From Microbacterium sp. APC 3901 (lineage in GTDB: Bacteria > Actinomycetota > Actinomycetes > Actinomycetales > Microbacteriaceae), in the NCBI RefSeq assembly GCF_030407765.1, contig NZ_JASDCU010000007.1, positions 145,418 to 209,417 of the forward strand: a DNA stretch of 64,000 nucleotides, given 5' to 3'. Shown piece by piece: positions 51,435 to 59,084 of the stretch (positions are counted from its first letter, which is position 1; each line of letters begins with the position of its first letter). Below the pieces are notes generated by a model, which was given only the letters and a program-made list of their open reading frames with translations, was not told where the DNA came from and ran no database searches. Position numbers and translations under genes: made by a program.

Positions 51435-52039
51435 CGCTGGGTCCTCGGGTCGGTGGTCGGGTCGTTGTACATCAGCGGGCACCCGTTCGCCACGGCCGCG
51501 GGACGCAGTTCGAAGTGCCAGCGCTCGTTCGCATAGATCTGGCAGAGACCGAACTCGGCGCCGTGCTGCGCCAGCCAGTCCTGCGCGGTGAGCGGGCCGA
51601 GGTCGATCGCATCCCCCGACACGTGCTCCGAGTTCTCAGGAGTGGCGACCCAGCGCGCGGCCTCCTCCTCAGACCCGTATTCGACGACGGCATCCTGCCG
51701 CAGCACCTGCTGGTACTCGGCCGACCGCCATCCGCTGTTCACATGCATGCTCACGCCGTCGCGTTCGGCGGCGGTGGCGGCGGCACGCACGGCAGCCAGC
51801 AGATCGGAGTCGAGATTGGTCACGGCGGGGGTCTCGTCGAACACCGACACGGCGCCCTCATCGCGGATCACCCCGTCGGCCTCGGTGAGAGATGCCGGCG
51901 AGACGGTGGGAGGGACGGATGCCGACGCCAGCGGCTGCTGGCCGATCAGCACGACCGAGCCTGTGATGGCCGCGGCGAGCAGAGCGACACCGATGACCGC
52001 GGTGAGGCGTCGCTGTCTGAGGGCAGTGCGTGTGTTCAT
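51431..52039 (-). CDS. VanY-type D,D-carboxypeptidase
   Basis: 202 residues. An N-terminal membrane anchor/signal (LTAVIGVALLAAAITGSVVLIG) leads to a VanY/peptidase M15 domain with zinc ligands His139 and Asp146 (SEHVSGDAIDLG) and His175 (ERWHFEL); VNSGWRSAEYQ is the typical upstream motif. It removes the C-terminal D-Ala from peptidoglycan stems. It heads a four-gene operon, each gene overlapping the next. The ATG at 52039 has no clear Shine-Dalgarno sequence. Confidence 0.92.
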   Translation of the reverse strand: MNTRTALRQRRLTAVIGVALLAAAITGSVVLIGQQPLASASVPPTVSPASLTEADGVIRDEGAVSVFDETPAVTNLDSDLLAAVRAAATAAERDGVSMHVNSGWRSAEYQQVLRQDAVVEYGSEEEAARWVATPENSEHVSGDAIDLGPLTAQDWLAQHGAEFGLCQIYANERWHFELRPAAVANGCPLMYNDPTTDPRTQR

Positions 52040-52070
52040 GTCATCAGTCAAGGAGGGGGCCTGTTGCGGC

Positions 52071-52094
52071 AGCGTATGCGCTTTTGCATACGCT
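52071..52094. promoter_or_regulatory. palindrome between vanY-like and vanR-like genes
   Basis: AGCGTATGC (52071-52079) and GCATACGCT (52086-52094) form a perfect 9 bp inverted repeat around GCTTTT. A partial match, GCGTAAGC, lies about 17 bp downstream. Its position in the 102 bp divergent intergenic region makes it the likely site of the response regulator, controlling both transcripts. Confidence 0.6.
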
Positions 52095-52141
52095 CCCGAT
52101 ATGTCGGGGTGCGTAAGCTCTGAGCACATGGGAGCCGTGTC

Positions 52142-52813
52142 GTGAGGGTGCTGATCGTCGAAGACGAGCCCTACCTCGCAGAGGCCGTGCGCGACGGATT
52201 GCGACTCGAGGCCATCGCCGCCGACATCGCCGGCGACGGAGACACGGCACTCGAGCTGCTCAGCATCAACTCATACGATCTCGCCGTGCTCGACCGAGAC
52301 ATCCCCGGTCCGTCGGGAGACGACGTCGCTCGCTCGATCGTCGCGTCCGGCAGCGGAATCCCGATCCTCATGCTCACCGCGGCCGACCGCCTCGACGACA
52401 AGGCGACCGGCTTCGAGATCGGCGCCGACGACTACCTCACCAAGCCGTTCGAGCTGCGCGAGCTCGTGCTGCGCCTGCGCGCCCTCGATCGCCGACGCCA
52501 GCGATCTCGACCACCTGTGCTCGAGGTGGCGGGCCTGCGGCTCGATCCGTTCCGCCGTGAGGTGTTCCGCGACGGCCGATACGTCGCCCTCACCCGCAAG
52601 CAGTTCGCGGTGCTCGAGGTGCTCGTCGACGCGGCCGGTGGGGTCGTCAGTGCCGAACAGCTGCTCGAGCGGGCGTGGGACGAGAACGCCGATCCGTTCA
52701 CGAACGCCGTGCGCATCACGGTCTCGTCGCTGCGCAAGAGACTGGGTGAGCCCTGGCTGATCCTCACTGTGCCGGGCGTGGGCTACCGAATCGGGACGGA
52801 TGCCGATGGCTGA
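52142..52813 (+). CDS. OmpR-type response regulator (VanR-like)
   Basis: 223 residues from GTG 52142, with GGGAG 7 nt upstream. Receiver domain: acidic pair in IVEDEP, phospho-acceptor Asp51 in LAVLDRDIPGPSG, Lys in LTKPFELRE. Winged-helix effector: YVALTRKQFAVLEVLVDAAG and TNAVRITVSSLRKRLG. It is divergent from the VanY-type operon and overlaps the kinase gene by 8 nt. By position it should control the cell-wall operon. Confidence 0.93.
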   Translation: MRVLIVEDEPYLAEAVRDGLRLEAIAADIAGDGDTALELLSINSYDLAVLDRDIPGPSGDDVARSIVASGSGIPILMLTAADRLDDKATGFEIGADDYLTKPFELRELVLRLRALDRRRQRSRPPVLEVAGLRLDPFRREVFRDGRYVALTRKQFAVLEVLVDAAGGVVSAEQLLERAWDENADPFTNAVRITVSSLRKRLGEPWLILTVPGVGYRIGTDADG

Positions 52814-54005
52814 CCCGATCCGTCCGAAGCGGCGCCGCGGCATGAGCGCCCGCTGGAAGCTCACCCTGAGCTACGCGGGCGTCGTCGTGGTGTCGGGCAT
52901 CGGGCTGCTCGCCGCCGTTGCCCTGTACCTGCTGCGCTACGTGCCCGATGTGAACATCGTCAGCGACCTCTTCGTGCCCAACCGCTCCGACCTCATCCGC
53001 GCATTCGTCCCGGTCGCGATCGTGATGATGCTGGTGCTGCTCGCTCTGGGGCTGGGCGGCGGCTGGATCATCGCCGGTCGGATGCTGGCTCCCCTCGACC
53101 GCATCGGGCGCGCGGCTCAGCTCGCCGCGCAAGGATCGCTCTCTCACCGCGTCGCCCTCGAGGGCCCGCGCGACGAGTTCCGCGATCTGGCCGATGTCTT
53201 CGACTCGATGCTCGAACAGCTCGAGGCGCACCTGGCCGAGCAGCAGCGATTCGCCGCCAACGCCTCGCACGAGCTGCGCACCCCGCTGGCGATCTCACAG
53301 ACCATGCTCGAGGTCGCCCGCAACGACCCCGACCGTGACGTCGATGCGCTGATCGACCGGTTGTACGAGGTGAACGCCCGCGCGATCGAGTTGACCGAGG
53401 CGCTGCTGATGCTCAGCCGCGCAGAGCGCCGCACGTTCACTCGCGAGCCGGTCGACCTCTCGCTGCTGGCCGAGGAATCGGCCGAGACGCTGCTACCGCT
53501 CGCCGAGCGTCGCGACGTGACGATCGACGTCGGCGGCGACACCGCGGACGTGCTCGGCTCCCCGGCGCTGCTGCAGCAGCTCATCAGCAATCTCGTGCAC
53601 AACGCCATCGTGCACAACCGTCCCGCCGACGGGACCGTCGTCGTGCGCACGCACGCGCTGCCGCACGCTATGGCGCTCGTGGTCGAGAACACCGGCGACG
53701 TGCTGCCGGCCCACCTCGTGGCGACGCTCGCCGAACCGTTCCAGCGGGGCGCCGAACGCGCGCGTGGGGCGGGGAGCGCTCGGAGTGTGGGGAGTGCTCG
53801 TGCGGGCGGGAGTGCGCGCGATGACGGGCACGGGCGTGACGGGCGAGCGGATGACGACGATCACGTGGGCGTCGGCCTCGGCCTCGCGATCGTGCAGCGC
53901 ATCGCGCAGGCGCACGACGGGTCGCTCGTGCTCACGGCTCGTCAGGGTGGCGGGTTGAACGTGACGGTGTGGCTGCCGCATCCGTTCCCCGGCCCGCTCG
54001 CCTGA
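52806..54005 (+). CDS. sensor histidine kinase (VanS-like)
   Basis: 399 residues. Two transmembrane helices (about 22-44 and 66-90) with a short extracytoplasmic loop of about 20 residues, HAMP segment, H155 in ANASHELRTP, N box NLVHNAIVHN and G2 box GVGLGLAIV. Between the F box (AEPFQRG) and G2 lies an unusual insert of about 35 residues made of Gly/Ala/Ser/Arg/Asp repeats. The tiny sensor loop fits kinases that sense membrane or wall signals. Cotranscribed with the response regulator. Confidence 0.92.
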   Translation: MADPIRPKRRRGMSARWKLTLSYAGVVVVSGIGLLAAVALYLLRYVPDVNIVSDLFVPNRSDLIRAFVPVAIVMMLVLLALGLGGGWIIAGRMLAPLDRIGRAAQLAAQGSLSHRVALEGPRDEFRDLADVFDSMLEQLEAHLAEQQRFAANASHELRTPLAISQTMLEVARNDPDRDVDALIDRLYEVNARAIELTEALLMLSRAERRTFTREPVDLSLLAEESAETLLPLAERRDVTIDVGGDTADVLGSPALLQQLISNLVHNAIVHNRPADGTVVVRTHALPHAMALVVENTGDVLPAHLVATLAEPFQRGAERARGAGSARSVGSARAGGSARDDGHGRDGRADDDDHVGVGLGLAIVQRIAQAHDGSLVLTARQGGGLNVTVWLPHPFPGPLA

Positions 54006-54049
54006 CGGGGCATCCCCCAGCCCGGCCCCGCACCGGATGCAGGACCGAC

Positions 54050-54095
54050 GCACGGATGCAGGACCGGAAGCCGTGCTCCGATCCTGCATCCGTGC
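54050..54095. terminator. hairpin between kinase and azoreductase genes
   Basis: GCACGGATGCAGGA (54050-54063) pairs perfectly over 14 bp with 54082-54095 around an 18 nt loop. Outer copies of GCAGGAC (about 54038) and GTCCTGC (about 54100) nest around it. It separates convergent genes and probably terminates both. Confidence 0.6.
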
Positions 54096-54149
54096 CTGCG
54101 TCCTGCAGACGGGCAGGGGCAAGACGTCGGTTCCGACCGTGCCAGGAGG

Positions 54150-54803
54150 TCAGGCGACCTCGCCCCGGAGCGCGGCGAGCTCGCGGCCGTAGGTGCGCGC
54201 CGACTGCTCGGCGTTCTCCTTGAGCTCACGGGCGGTGTCGGCGAAGGCGTCGAGCGCGGGGTTCACGCCCACGAGCGTGAAGGGCCGCTCGACGATGCGC
54301 AGGTCGAGACCCCAGACGTCCTCGAGCACGCGGCGGAGCCATCCGGTCGAGTGGTCCCAGCCCTCCTTTGGGGTTCCCGGCGCGTAGTTGCCGCCGAGCA
54401 CGGTCACGAGGGTCGCCGGCTTGCCACGAAGCGCGGTGCCCTGCGGGTCGATGCGCGGGTCGGTGTAGGCGAGGTCGAACCACGTCTTGAAGTGCTGCGA
54501 GACGCCGTAGTTGTAGAGCGGCACAGCGAACAGCAGCGCGTCCGCGCCGATCAGCTCGTCGGCGAAGGTGGTGGCGAGGGCGCGAGCCTCGTTCTGAGCG
54601 GGAGTGCGCTGCGCCTCGTCGACGAAACCGCCGGTCACGGCATCCGCCCAGGCCGTCGCGGGCACGGGGTCGGCGGCGAGGTCCCGGCGAGTGACGGTGG
54701 AGTCCGGGTGCGACGCAGTCCACTCTGCTTCGACGAGGTCGGCGAGCGAGCGACTGGCGGACGACGCGGGAAGGATGCTGGCATCCAGGCGGAACAGGGA
54801 CAT
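54150..54803 (-). CDS. azoR: FMN-dependent NADH-azoreductase
   Basis: 217 residues of the flavodoxin-like AzoR/AcpD family: LDASILPASSASRSLADLVE at the start, FAVPLYNYGVSQHFKTWFDL around 95-115 and VTVLGGNYAPGTPKEG around 138. It uses FMN and NADH to reduce quinones and azo compounds. It is divergent from an HxlR gene, an arrangement like YodB/AzoR1 in Bacillus. Confidence 0.92.
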   Translation of the reverse strand: MSLFRLDASILPASSASRSLADLVEAEWTASHPDSTVTRRDLAADPVPATAWADAVTGGFVDEAQRTPAQNEARALATTFADELIGADALLFAVPLYNYGVSQHFKTWFDLAYTDPRIDPQGTALRGKPATLVTVLGGNYAPGTPKEGWDHSTGWLRRVLEDVWGLDLRIVERPFTLVGVNPALDAFADTARELKENAEQSARTYGRELAALRGEVA

Positions 54804-54883
54804 GAGGGGGTGCCTTTCGTTTTTCGTAGCTGCTCTGTTTTTCTTAGCGACTCGCGTTAACGTAGCACAGGTAGGATGGTCGT

Positions 54884-55222
54884 ATGGCCGAGATCGACGA
54901 AGAGCGTCACGTCTGCGACGCCGCCGTCACACTGGCCTTCAGCGTGCTCGGCAAACGCTGGAACGGCATGATCGTCTCGTCACTCGGGGGCGGCCCTTCG
55001 ACGTTCGTCTCGCTGCGGCGCGCAGTCTCAGGCATCAGCGACACCGTGCTCTCCGACCGTCTGGCCGAGCTCGCCGAGGCAGGACTCGTGGCCCGCGCGG
55101 TCGATGCCGGCCCTCCGGTCACCGTCTCTTACTCGCTGACCGAGAGCGGCCGTGGGCTGCTGCCGATCCTCGACCAGCTCGGCACCTGGGCATCCGCGAA
55201 CCTCGAGATCCGCGCTCCCTGA
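54884..55222 (+). CDS. HxlR-family regulator (possible quinone/thiol sensor)
   Basis: 112 residues. Winged helix with CDAAVTLAFSVLGKRWNGMI and LSDRLAELAEAGLVARAVD. Cys11 lies at the conserved N-terminal position that senses diamide or quinones in YodB/CatR-type HxlR proteins. The intergenic region carries the direct repeat TTTTTCGTAGC/TTTTTCTTAGC, a possible site. The divergent azoreductase is the likely target. TAGGAT lies close to the ATG as a -10 box. Confidence 0.9.
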   Translation: MAEIDEERHVCDAAVTLAFSVLGKRWNGMIVSSLGGGPSTFVSLRRAVSGISDTVLSDRLAELAEAGLVARAVDAGPPVTVSYSLTESGRGLLPILDQLGTWASANLEIRAP

Positions 55223-55229
55223 CGCCCCC

Positions 55230-56750
55230 TCACCAGGGGCTGGGCTCGTAGTCCTTCAGGAAGACGCCGTGGATGTCTTCGCCGGCTTCACCGCGCACGA
55301 TCGGATCGTAGACGCGGGCGGCTCCGTCGACGAGGTCGAGCGGGGCGTGGAAGCCCTCCTCGGCCAGACGCACCTTCGTGTAGTGCGGGCGCTCGTCGGT
55401 GATCCAACCGGTGTCGACGGCGGTCATCAGGATGCCGTCGGTCTCGAGCATCTCGGCGGCGCTGGTGCGCGTGAGCATGTTGAGCGCTGCCTTCGCCATG
55501 TTCGTGTGCGGGTGTCCGGGCCCCTTGTAGCGGCGCGAGAACTGCCCCTCCATGGCCGAGACGTTGACCACGTACTTGCGGTTCGCCGACGATGCCGCCA
55601 TCGAGGCGCGCAGGCGACTGATCAGCAGGAACGGTGCGGTCGTGTTGGCGAGCTGCACCTCGAGCATCTCGAGCGGATCCACCTGGTCGATCGACTGCAC
55701 CCAGCTGTTCGACGTGTTCACGTCGGGCACGAGACCGCCCGCGTCGATCGCAGTGCCGTCGGCGTGCTTCTCGAGCGACGACGACCCTGGGGCCATCGCG
55801 AGGCGTGCGAGGTCTTCGGCCGTGAGCGCCTGGCCGCCCTGCTCGGCGACGGTGCCGCCGAGGGCCGCGACCGACAGCAGCGGGTGCGAGTCGACCGACG
55901 CCTGCAGAGCCTGCGGATGCGGATCGACGGTGTGACCGAACGTCTCCATCTCGGGCAGCGGGCCGTCGGGAAGCGGCTGCAGCTCGGCATCCGCCAGCAG
56001 TGAATAGGAACCCGGCGAGCGGCGCACGGTCTGCGCGGCGTTGTTGATGAGGATGTCGAGCGGCCCCTGAGCTGCGACCGAGTCGGCGAGACCGATCACC
56101 TGGGCGGGGTCGCGGAGGTCGATTCCGACCACACGCAGGCGGTGCAGCCAGTCACCCGAGTCGGGCAGCGCCGAGAAGCGGCGAACCGCGTCGCGAGGGA
56201 ATCGCGTCGTGATCGTCGTGTGCGCACCGTCGCGCAGCAGCCGCAGCGCGATGTGCATGCCGATCTTGGCGCGACCGCCGGTGAGCAGCGCGCGCTTGCC
56301 GGTGAGGTCGGTGCGGGCGTTGCGCTTGCCGTGGCTGAAGCGCGCGCAATCGGGGCAGAGCTGGTGATAGAACGCGTCCACCACCGTGTACGGCTGCTTG
56401 CAGATGTAGCAGTTGCGGGGCTTGAGCAGCTCGCCGGCGATCGGGGCGTCGACGACGCTGGTCGCCAGATCGTGCCCGCGGGTCTCGTCATCGATGCGGT
56501 CGGGGGCGCCCGTGGCGGTGCGGGCCACGACGGCCCTGTCGGCGTCGGCGATCGCATCGCGGATCTCTTTGCGACGCACGCGCTTGACGGCCTTGAACAT
56601 CGCGGCGGTCGCGTGGCGCACGGCCACGAAGTCGGGGTGCTCGTTGTCGATCTGGTGCAGTTCCGAGAGCACCCGCAGCGTGGTGGCGAGGTCTTCGGGG
56701 TCGATGCCGGCTCCGAGGTCGGGTGCAGCGTCGGAGGGAGCATCGGTCAT
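55230..56750 (-). CDS. SDR-fold protein with N-terminal cysteine-ribbon segment
   Basis: 506 residues. Residues 1-110 are helical. Next is a possible zinc ribbon: Cys114/Cys117 (NCYICKQ) and Cys132/Cys135 (LCPDC). The SDR Rossmann domain starts at about 150 with TGGRAKIG; LINNAAQTV and NVSAMEG are recognisable, but the catalytic YxxxK reads TNMAK, so the Tyr is replaced by Thr. A long insert lies after the NNA motif. Such fusions exist in actinobacteria and fungi under generic names. Either non-catalytic nucleotide binding or an altered mechanism is possible. Confidence 0.85.
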   Translation of the reverse strand: MTDAPSDAAPDLGAGIDPEDLATTLRVLSELHQIDNEHPDFVAVRHATAAMFKAVKRVRRKEIRDAIADADRAVVARTATGAPDRIDDETRGHDLATSVVDAPIAGELLKPRNCYICKQPYTVVDAFYHQLCPDCARFSHGKRNARTDLTGKRALLTGGRAKIGMHIALRLLRDGAHTTITTRFPRDAVRRFSALPDSGDWLHRLRVVGIDLRDPAQVIGLADSVAAQGPLDILINNAAQTVRRSPGSYSLLADAELQPLPDGPLPEMETFGHTVDPHPQALQASVDSHPLLSVAALGGTVAEQGGQALTAEDLARLAMAPGSSSLEKHADGTAIDAGGLVPDVNTSNSWVQSIDQVDPLEMLEVQLANTTAPFLLISRLRASMAASSANRKYVVNVSAMEGQFSRRYKGPGHPHTNMAKAALNMLTRTSAAEMLETDGILMTAVDTGWITDERPHYTKVRLAEEGFHAPLDLVDGAARVYDPIVRGEAGEDIHGVFLKDYEPSPW

Positions 56751-56818
56751 TGTGCCGATTTTACGCGACTTGGGGGACTCTGTTCCTGGGAGCGTCAGGG
56801 CGGCGTCTGGCGGTTCCG

Positions 56819-56915
56819 GTTCACAACTCAGGAAGAACGTGCGGGCTCGATGACGGGTGCCTCGGAACGGCGCGGACCGGCTCCCGACGCCTCACGATCT
56901 TCCTGAGTTATGAAC
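56819..56915. repeat. intergenic inverted-repeat element C
   Basis: GTTCACAACTCAGGAAGA (56819-56836) and TCTTCCTGAGTTATGAAC (56898-56915) are complementary at 17 of 18 positions; the single mismatch is at the same base as in element A. The 61 nt interior is unrelated to the other copies. It lies between divergent genes, 69 nt before the SDR start and 57 nt before the protease start. Confidence 0.88.
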
Positions 56916-56971
56916 GGCGAAGCCCCGCCCACCCTTGCCAGAACGTCGGACCCCCGGCGTAGGGTCTGAAC

Positions 56972-58036
56972 ATGAGCAGCCACACCGAAGCACCAGGAGT
57001 CGTCCCGTCCTACCTGCTCGCGCGCCTCGCCGAGTCCGGCCGCTACCCCCGTGCCGCCGCCGCCGCGCGGCAGACGCTCACGGCCGGCAGACCGCCGTTC
57101 CGTGCACGGCTCGACCTTTCGATCGACGAGAACGGCGACCTGGTCGCCGAGTTGTCAGACGCACCGAACCGCACGATCAGCGACGCCGGCAACACGCAGA
57201 ACCTCCCCGGTGCGATCGTGCGCAGTGAAGACGACGGCCCCGTCGACGACGTGTCGGTCAACGAGGCGTTCGACGGGCTCGGGGCGACGTTCGAGATGCT
57301 GCTCTCGGCTTTTGGCCGCAGTTCCCTCAACGACGCCGGGGCACCTCTCGACGCGACCGTGCACTACGGCGTCGATTACGACAACGCCTTCTGGGACGGC
57401 GAGCGCATGGTGTTCGGCGACGGCGACGGCGAGGTGTTCGTCGGCTTCACGTCGTCGACCACCGTCATCGGTCACGAGCTCGCGCACGGCGTCGTGCAGT
57501 ACACCGCCAACCTCGAGTACCAGGGGCAGCCGGGCGCACTGAACGAGTCGATCGCCGACGTGTTCGGCGCTCTCACCGAGCAGTTCCTGCTCGGGCAGAG
57601 CGCGGCCGAGGCGACGTGGCTCATCGGGGCCGAGATCTTCACGGATGCCGTCCAGGGCAGCGCACTGCGCTCCATGATCGAGCCGGGCACCGCCTACGAC
57701 GACGACGAGCTGGGCAAGGATCCGCAGCCGGCGCACATGAGCGACTTCGTCCGCACGACCGAGGACAACGGCGGCGTGCACATCAACTCGGGCATCCCCA
57801 ACCGCGCCTTCGCCCTCTTCGCGATCGACCTCGGCGGCAACGCGTGGGAGACTGCGGGAACCGTCTGGTATCGCGCACTCACCGGCGGCCTGTCGAGCAC
57901 CGCGAACTTCACCGAGTTCGCCGACGCGACGGTCGCCGTGGCATCCGCCATCGACGATGCCACGGGCGCAGCCGCTCGACGTGCGTGGGCGACCGTGGGA
58001 GTCTATGAAGATGAGCGAGTCCCGCGCACCGACTGA
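56972..58036 (+). CDS. M4 (protealysin-like) metalloprotease
   Basis: 354 residues. Zinc motif HELAH (168-172) with the third ligand Glu192 in ALNESIADVFG, and the catalytic His region GGVHINSGIPNRAF. There is no signal peptide and only a short propeptide of about 50 residues with PSYLLARLAESG, as in protealysin and related intracellular M4 enzymes. It is probably cytosolic or released without Sec. The inhibitor-like gene overlaps its 3' end. Confidence 0.93.
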   Translation: MSSHTEAPGVVPSYLLARLAESGRYPRAAAAARQTLTAGRPPFRARLDLSIDENGDLVAELSDAPNRTISDAGNTQNLPGAIVRSEDDGPVDDVSVNEAFDGLGATFEMLLSAFGRSSLNDAGAPLDATVHYGVDYDNAFWDGERMVFGDGDGEVFVGFTSSTTVIGHELAHGVVQYTANLEYQGQPGALNESIADVFGALTEQFLLGQSAAEATWLIGAEIFTDAVQGSALRSMIEPGTAYDDDELGKDPQPAHMSDFVRTTEDNGGVHINSGIPNRAFALFAIDLGGNAWETAGTVWYRALTGGLSSTANFTEFADATVAVASAIDDATGAAARRAWATVGVYEDERVPRTD

Positions 58037-58316
58037 CCCGCAGGTCGTCATTGCGGTGGTGCGCACGGGCGGCATCGCCGGCATCCGTCGCGAGTGGCAG
58101 GTCGAACCCGACCCGGCCGAGACGAACCACTGGATCGCGATGATCGACAGCTGCCCGTGGGATGCCGACGGCGAGGCCGATGCGGGCGCAGACCGCTTCG
58201 TGTGGCTGATCAGAGTGCGCACGCCGTCGGAGGAGCGCGAGCGGGAGCTTCCCGACTCCGCGCTGGACGGCCCCTGGCGAGAACTCGTCGACGCGGTTCG
58301 TGAGGCATCCGCCTGA
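58011..58316 (+). CDS. emfourin-type protealysin inhibitor
   Basis: 101 residues from ATG 58011 (GGGAG 9 nt upstream; ATG 58005 is an alternative). The segment VVRTGGIAGIRREWQVE fits the emfourin family, small proteins encoded beside protealysin-like proteases that inhibit them. The gene begins inside the protease gene (26 nt overlap), so the two are made together. Likely role: keep the cytosolic protease inactive until needed. Confidence 0.82.
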   Translation: MSESRAPTDPQVVIAVVRTGGIAGIRREWQVEPDPAETNHWIAMIDSCPWDADGEADAGADRFVWLIRVRTPSEERERELPDSALDGPWRELVDAVREASA

Positions 58317-58394
58317 CGAACCGCTGTCGGGCGAGCCCACCACGACGAACCATCGTCGCTGTGGATGATGGAATGACGACACGAGGGGAACACC

Positions 58395-58724
58395 ATGCCG
58401 ACGCAAGAAGAGGCCAACCGCCTGCTACAACTGTCACGCGAGGCCCATGACCGAGGCGATGCAGTGCTGCACCTGCAGGCCGAGGTCAGCCGACTCACCG
58501 GCCAGCCGTCGTCGTGGGGTTCTGCGGAGAACGACTTCGTGAGCGACGACCACATCGGCTACTTCCTCAGCGAGATCGAGCGCATCGGCTGGCGTCTCGA
58601 GCACACCGGCTACACGTTCGTGGAATCCGGCGCGACGACCTCGGCACGCATGCTGAGCACCGGCACCGGCACCGTCAACCACGGCCACGTCGCGGGCTAT
58701 TTCACGTTCCGTCGCGTCGGCTGA
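58395..58724 (+). CDS. hypothetical protein
   Basis: 109 residues, preceded by GAGGGGAACACC and an ATG. The N-terminal half is an amphipathic helix (EEANRLLQLSREAHDRGDAV); the rest is mixed alpha/beta with VESGATTSARMLSTGTGTVN. No signal peptide or metal motif. No family is recognised. Confidence 0.75.
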   Translation: MPTQEEANRLLQLSREAHDRGDAVLHLQAEVSRLTGQPSSWGSAENDFVSDDHIGYFLSEIERIGWRLEHTGYTFVESGATTSARMLSTGTGTVNHGHVAGYFTFRRVG

Positions 58725-58823
58725 CGGCATCCGGCTGAACGGCCGCCGGAACCGACCGCCCGAACCGACCAATACGGTGTGAATCCGGCCGCCCCGCCGC
58801 GCAGCGGGTCGAGAATGGGATCC

Positions 58824-59063
58824 ATGGGACTTTTCCAGCAGCGCTCCGATGACGAAGAGAACCAGTGGACCCTGCCCTCCGAGCCGCTCGAGCGGTCGGA
58901 ATCGGAGGTTCTCGACGAGGCACCGGCGGTCGACCCGCTGTCGATCGGCCTGGGACTCGGCGCAGGTGTGTCGGTCAGTTCGGTCGCCTTCCCCGTCGCG
59001 CCGCCCCCGCCCGAGTCGTTCTCGGTAGAGAATCGCGAACCCGACCCCGACCCCGAAGACTGA
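58824..59063 (+). CDS. small hypothetical protein, acidic and proline-rich end
   Basis: 79 residues from ATG 58824 (ATG 58815 and GTG 58779 are alternatives). MGLFQQRSDDEENQWTLPSE opens it; a hydrophobic/glycine stretch (IGLGLGAGVSVSSVAFPVAP) lies in the middle, and the end is Pro/Asp/Glu-rich. Probably a small disordered protein. Function unknown. Confidence 0.6.
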   Translation: MGLFQQRSDDEENQWTLPSEPLERSESEVLDEAPAVDPLSIGLGLGAGVSVSSVAFPVAPPPPESFSVENREPDPDPED

Positions 59064-59084
59064 CGTCGGCGACGACTCGGCGCG

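Noticed and set aside
52076..52123. possible 14-residue leader peptide upstream of the response regulator
   Set aside because: GGAGGGGG lies 16 nt from its ATG, too far, and the region coincides with the palindromic operator, so a regulatory site explains it better.
48257..54005. VanA/VanB-type (D-Lac) glycopeptide resistance
   Set aside because: No VanH dehydrogenase or VanX dipeptidase, and the ligase omega loop has KY rather than the EKGSEN-type sequence.
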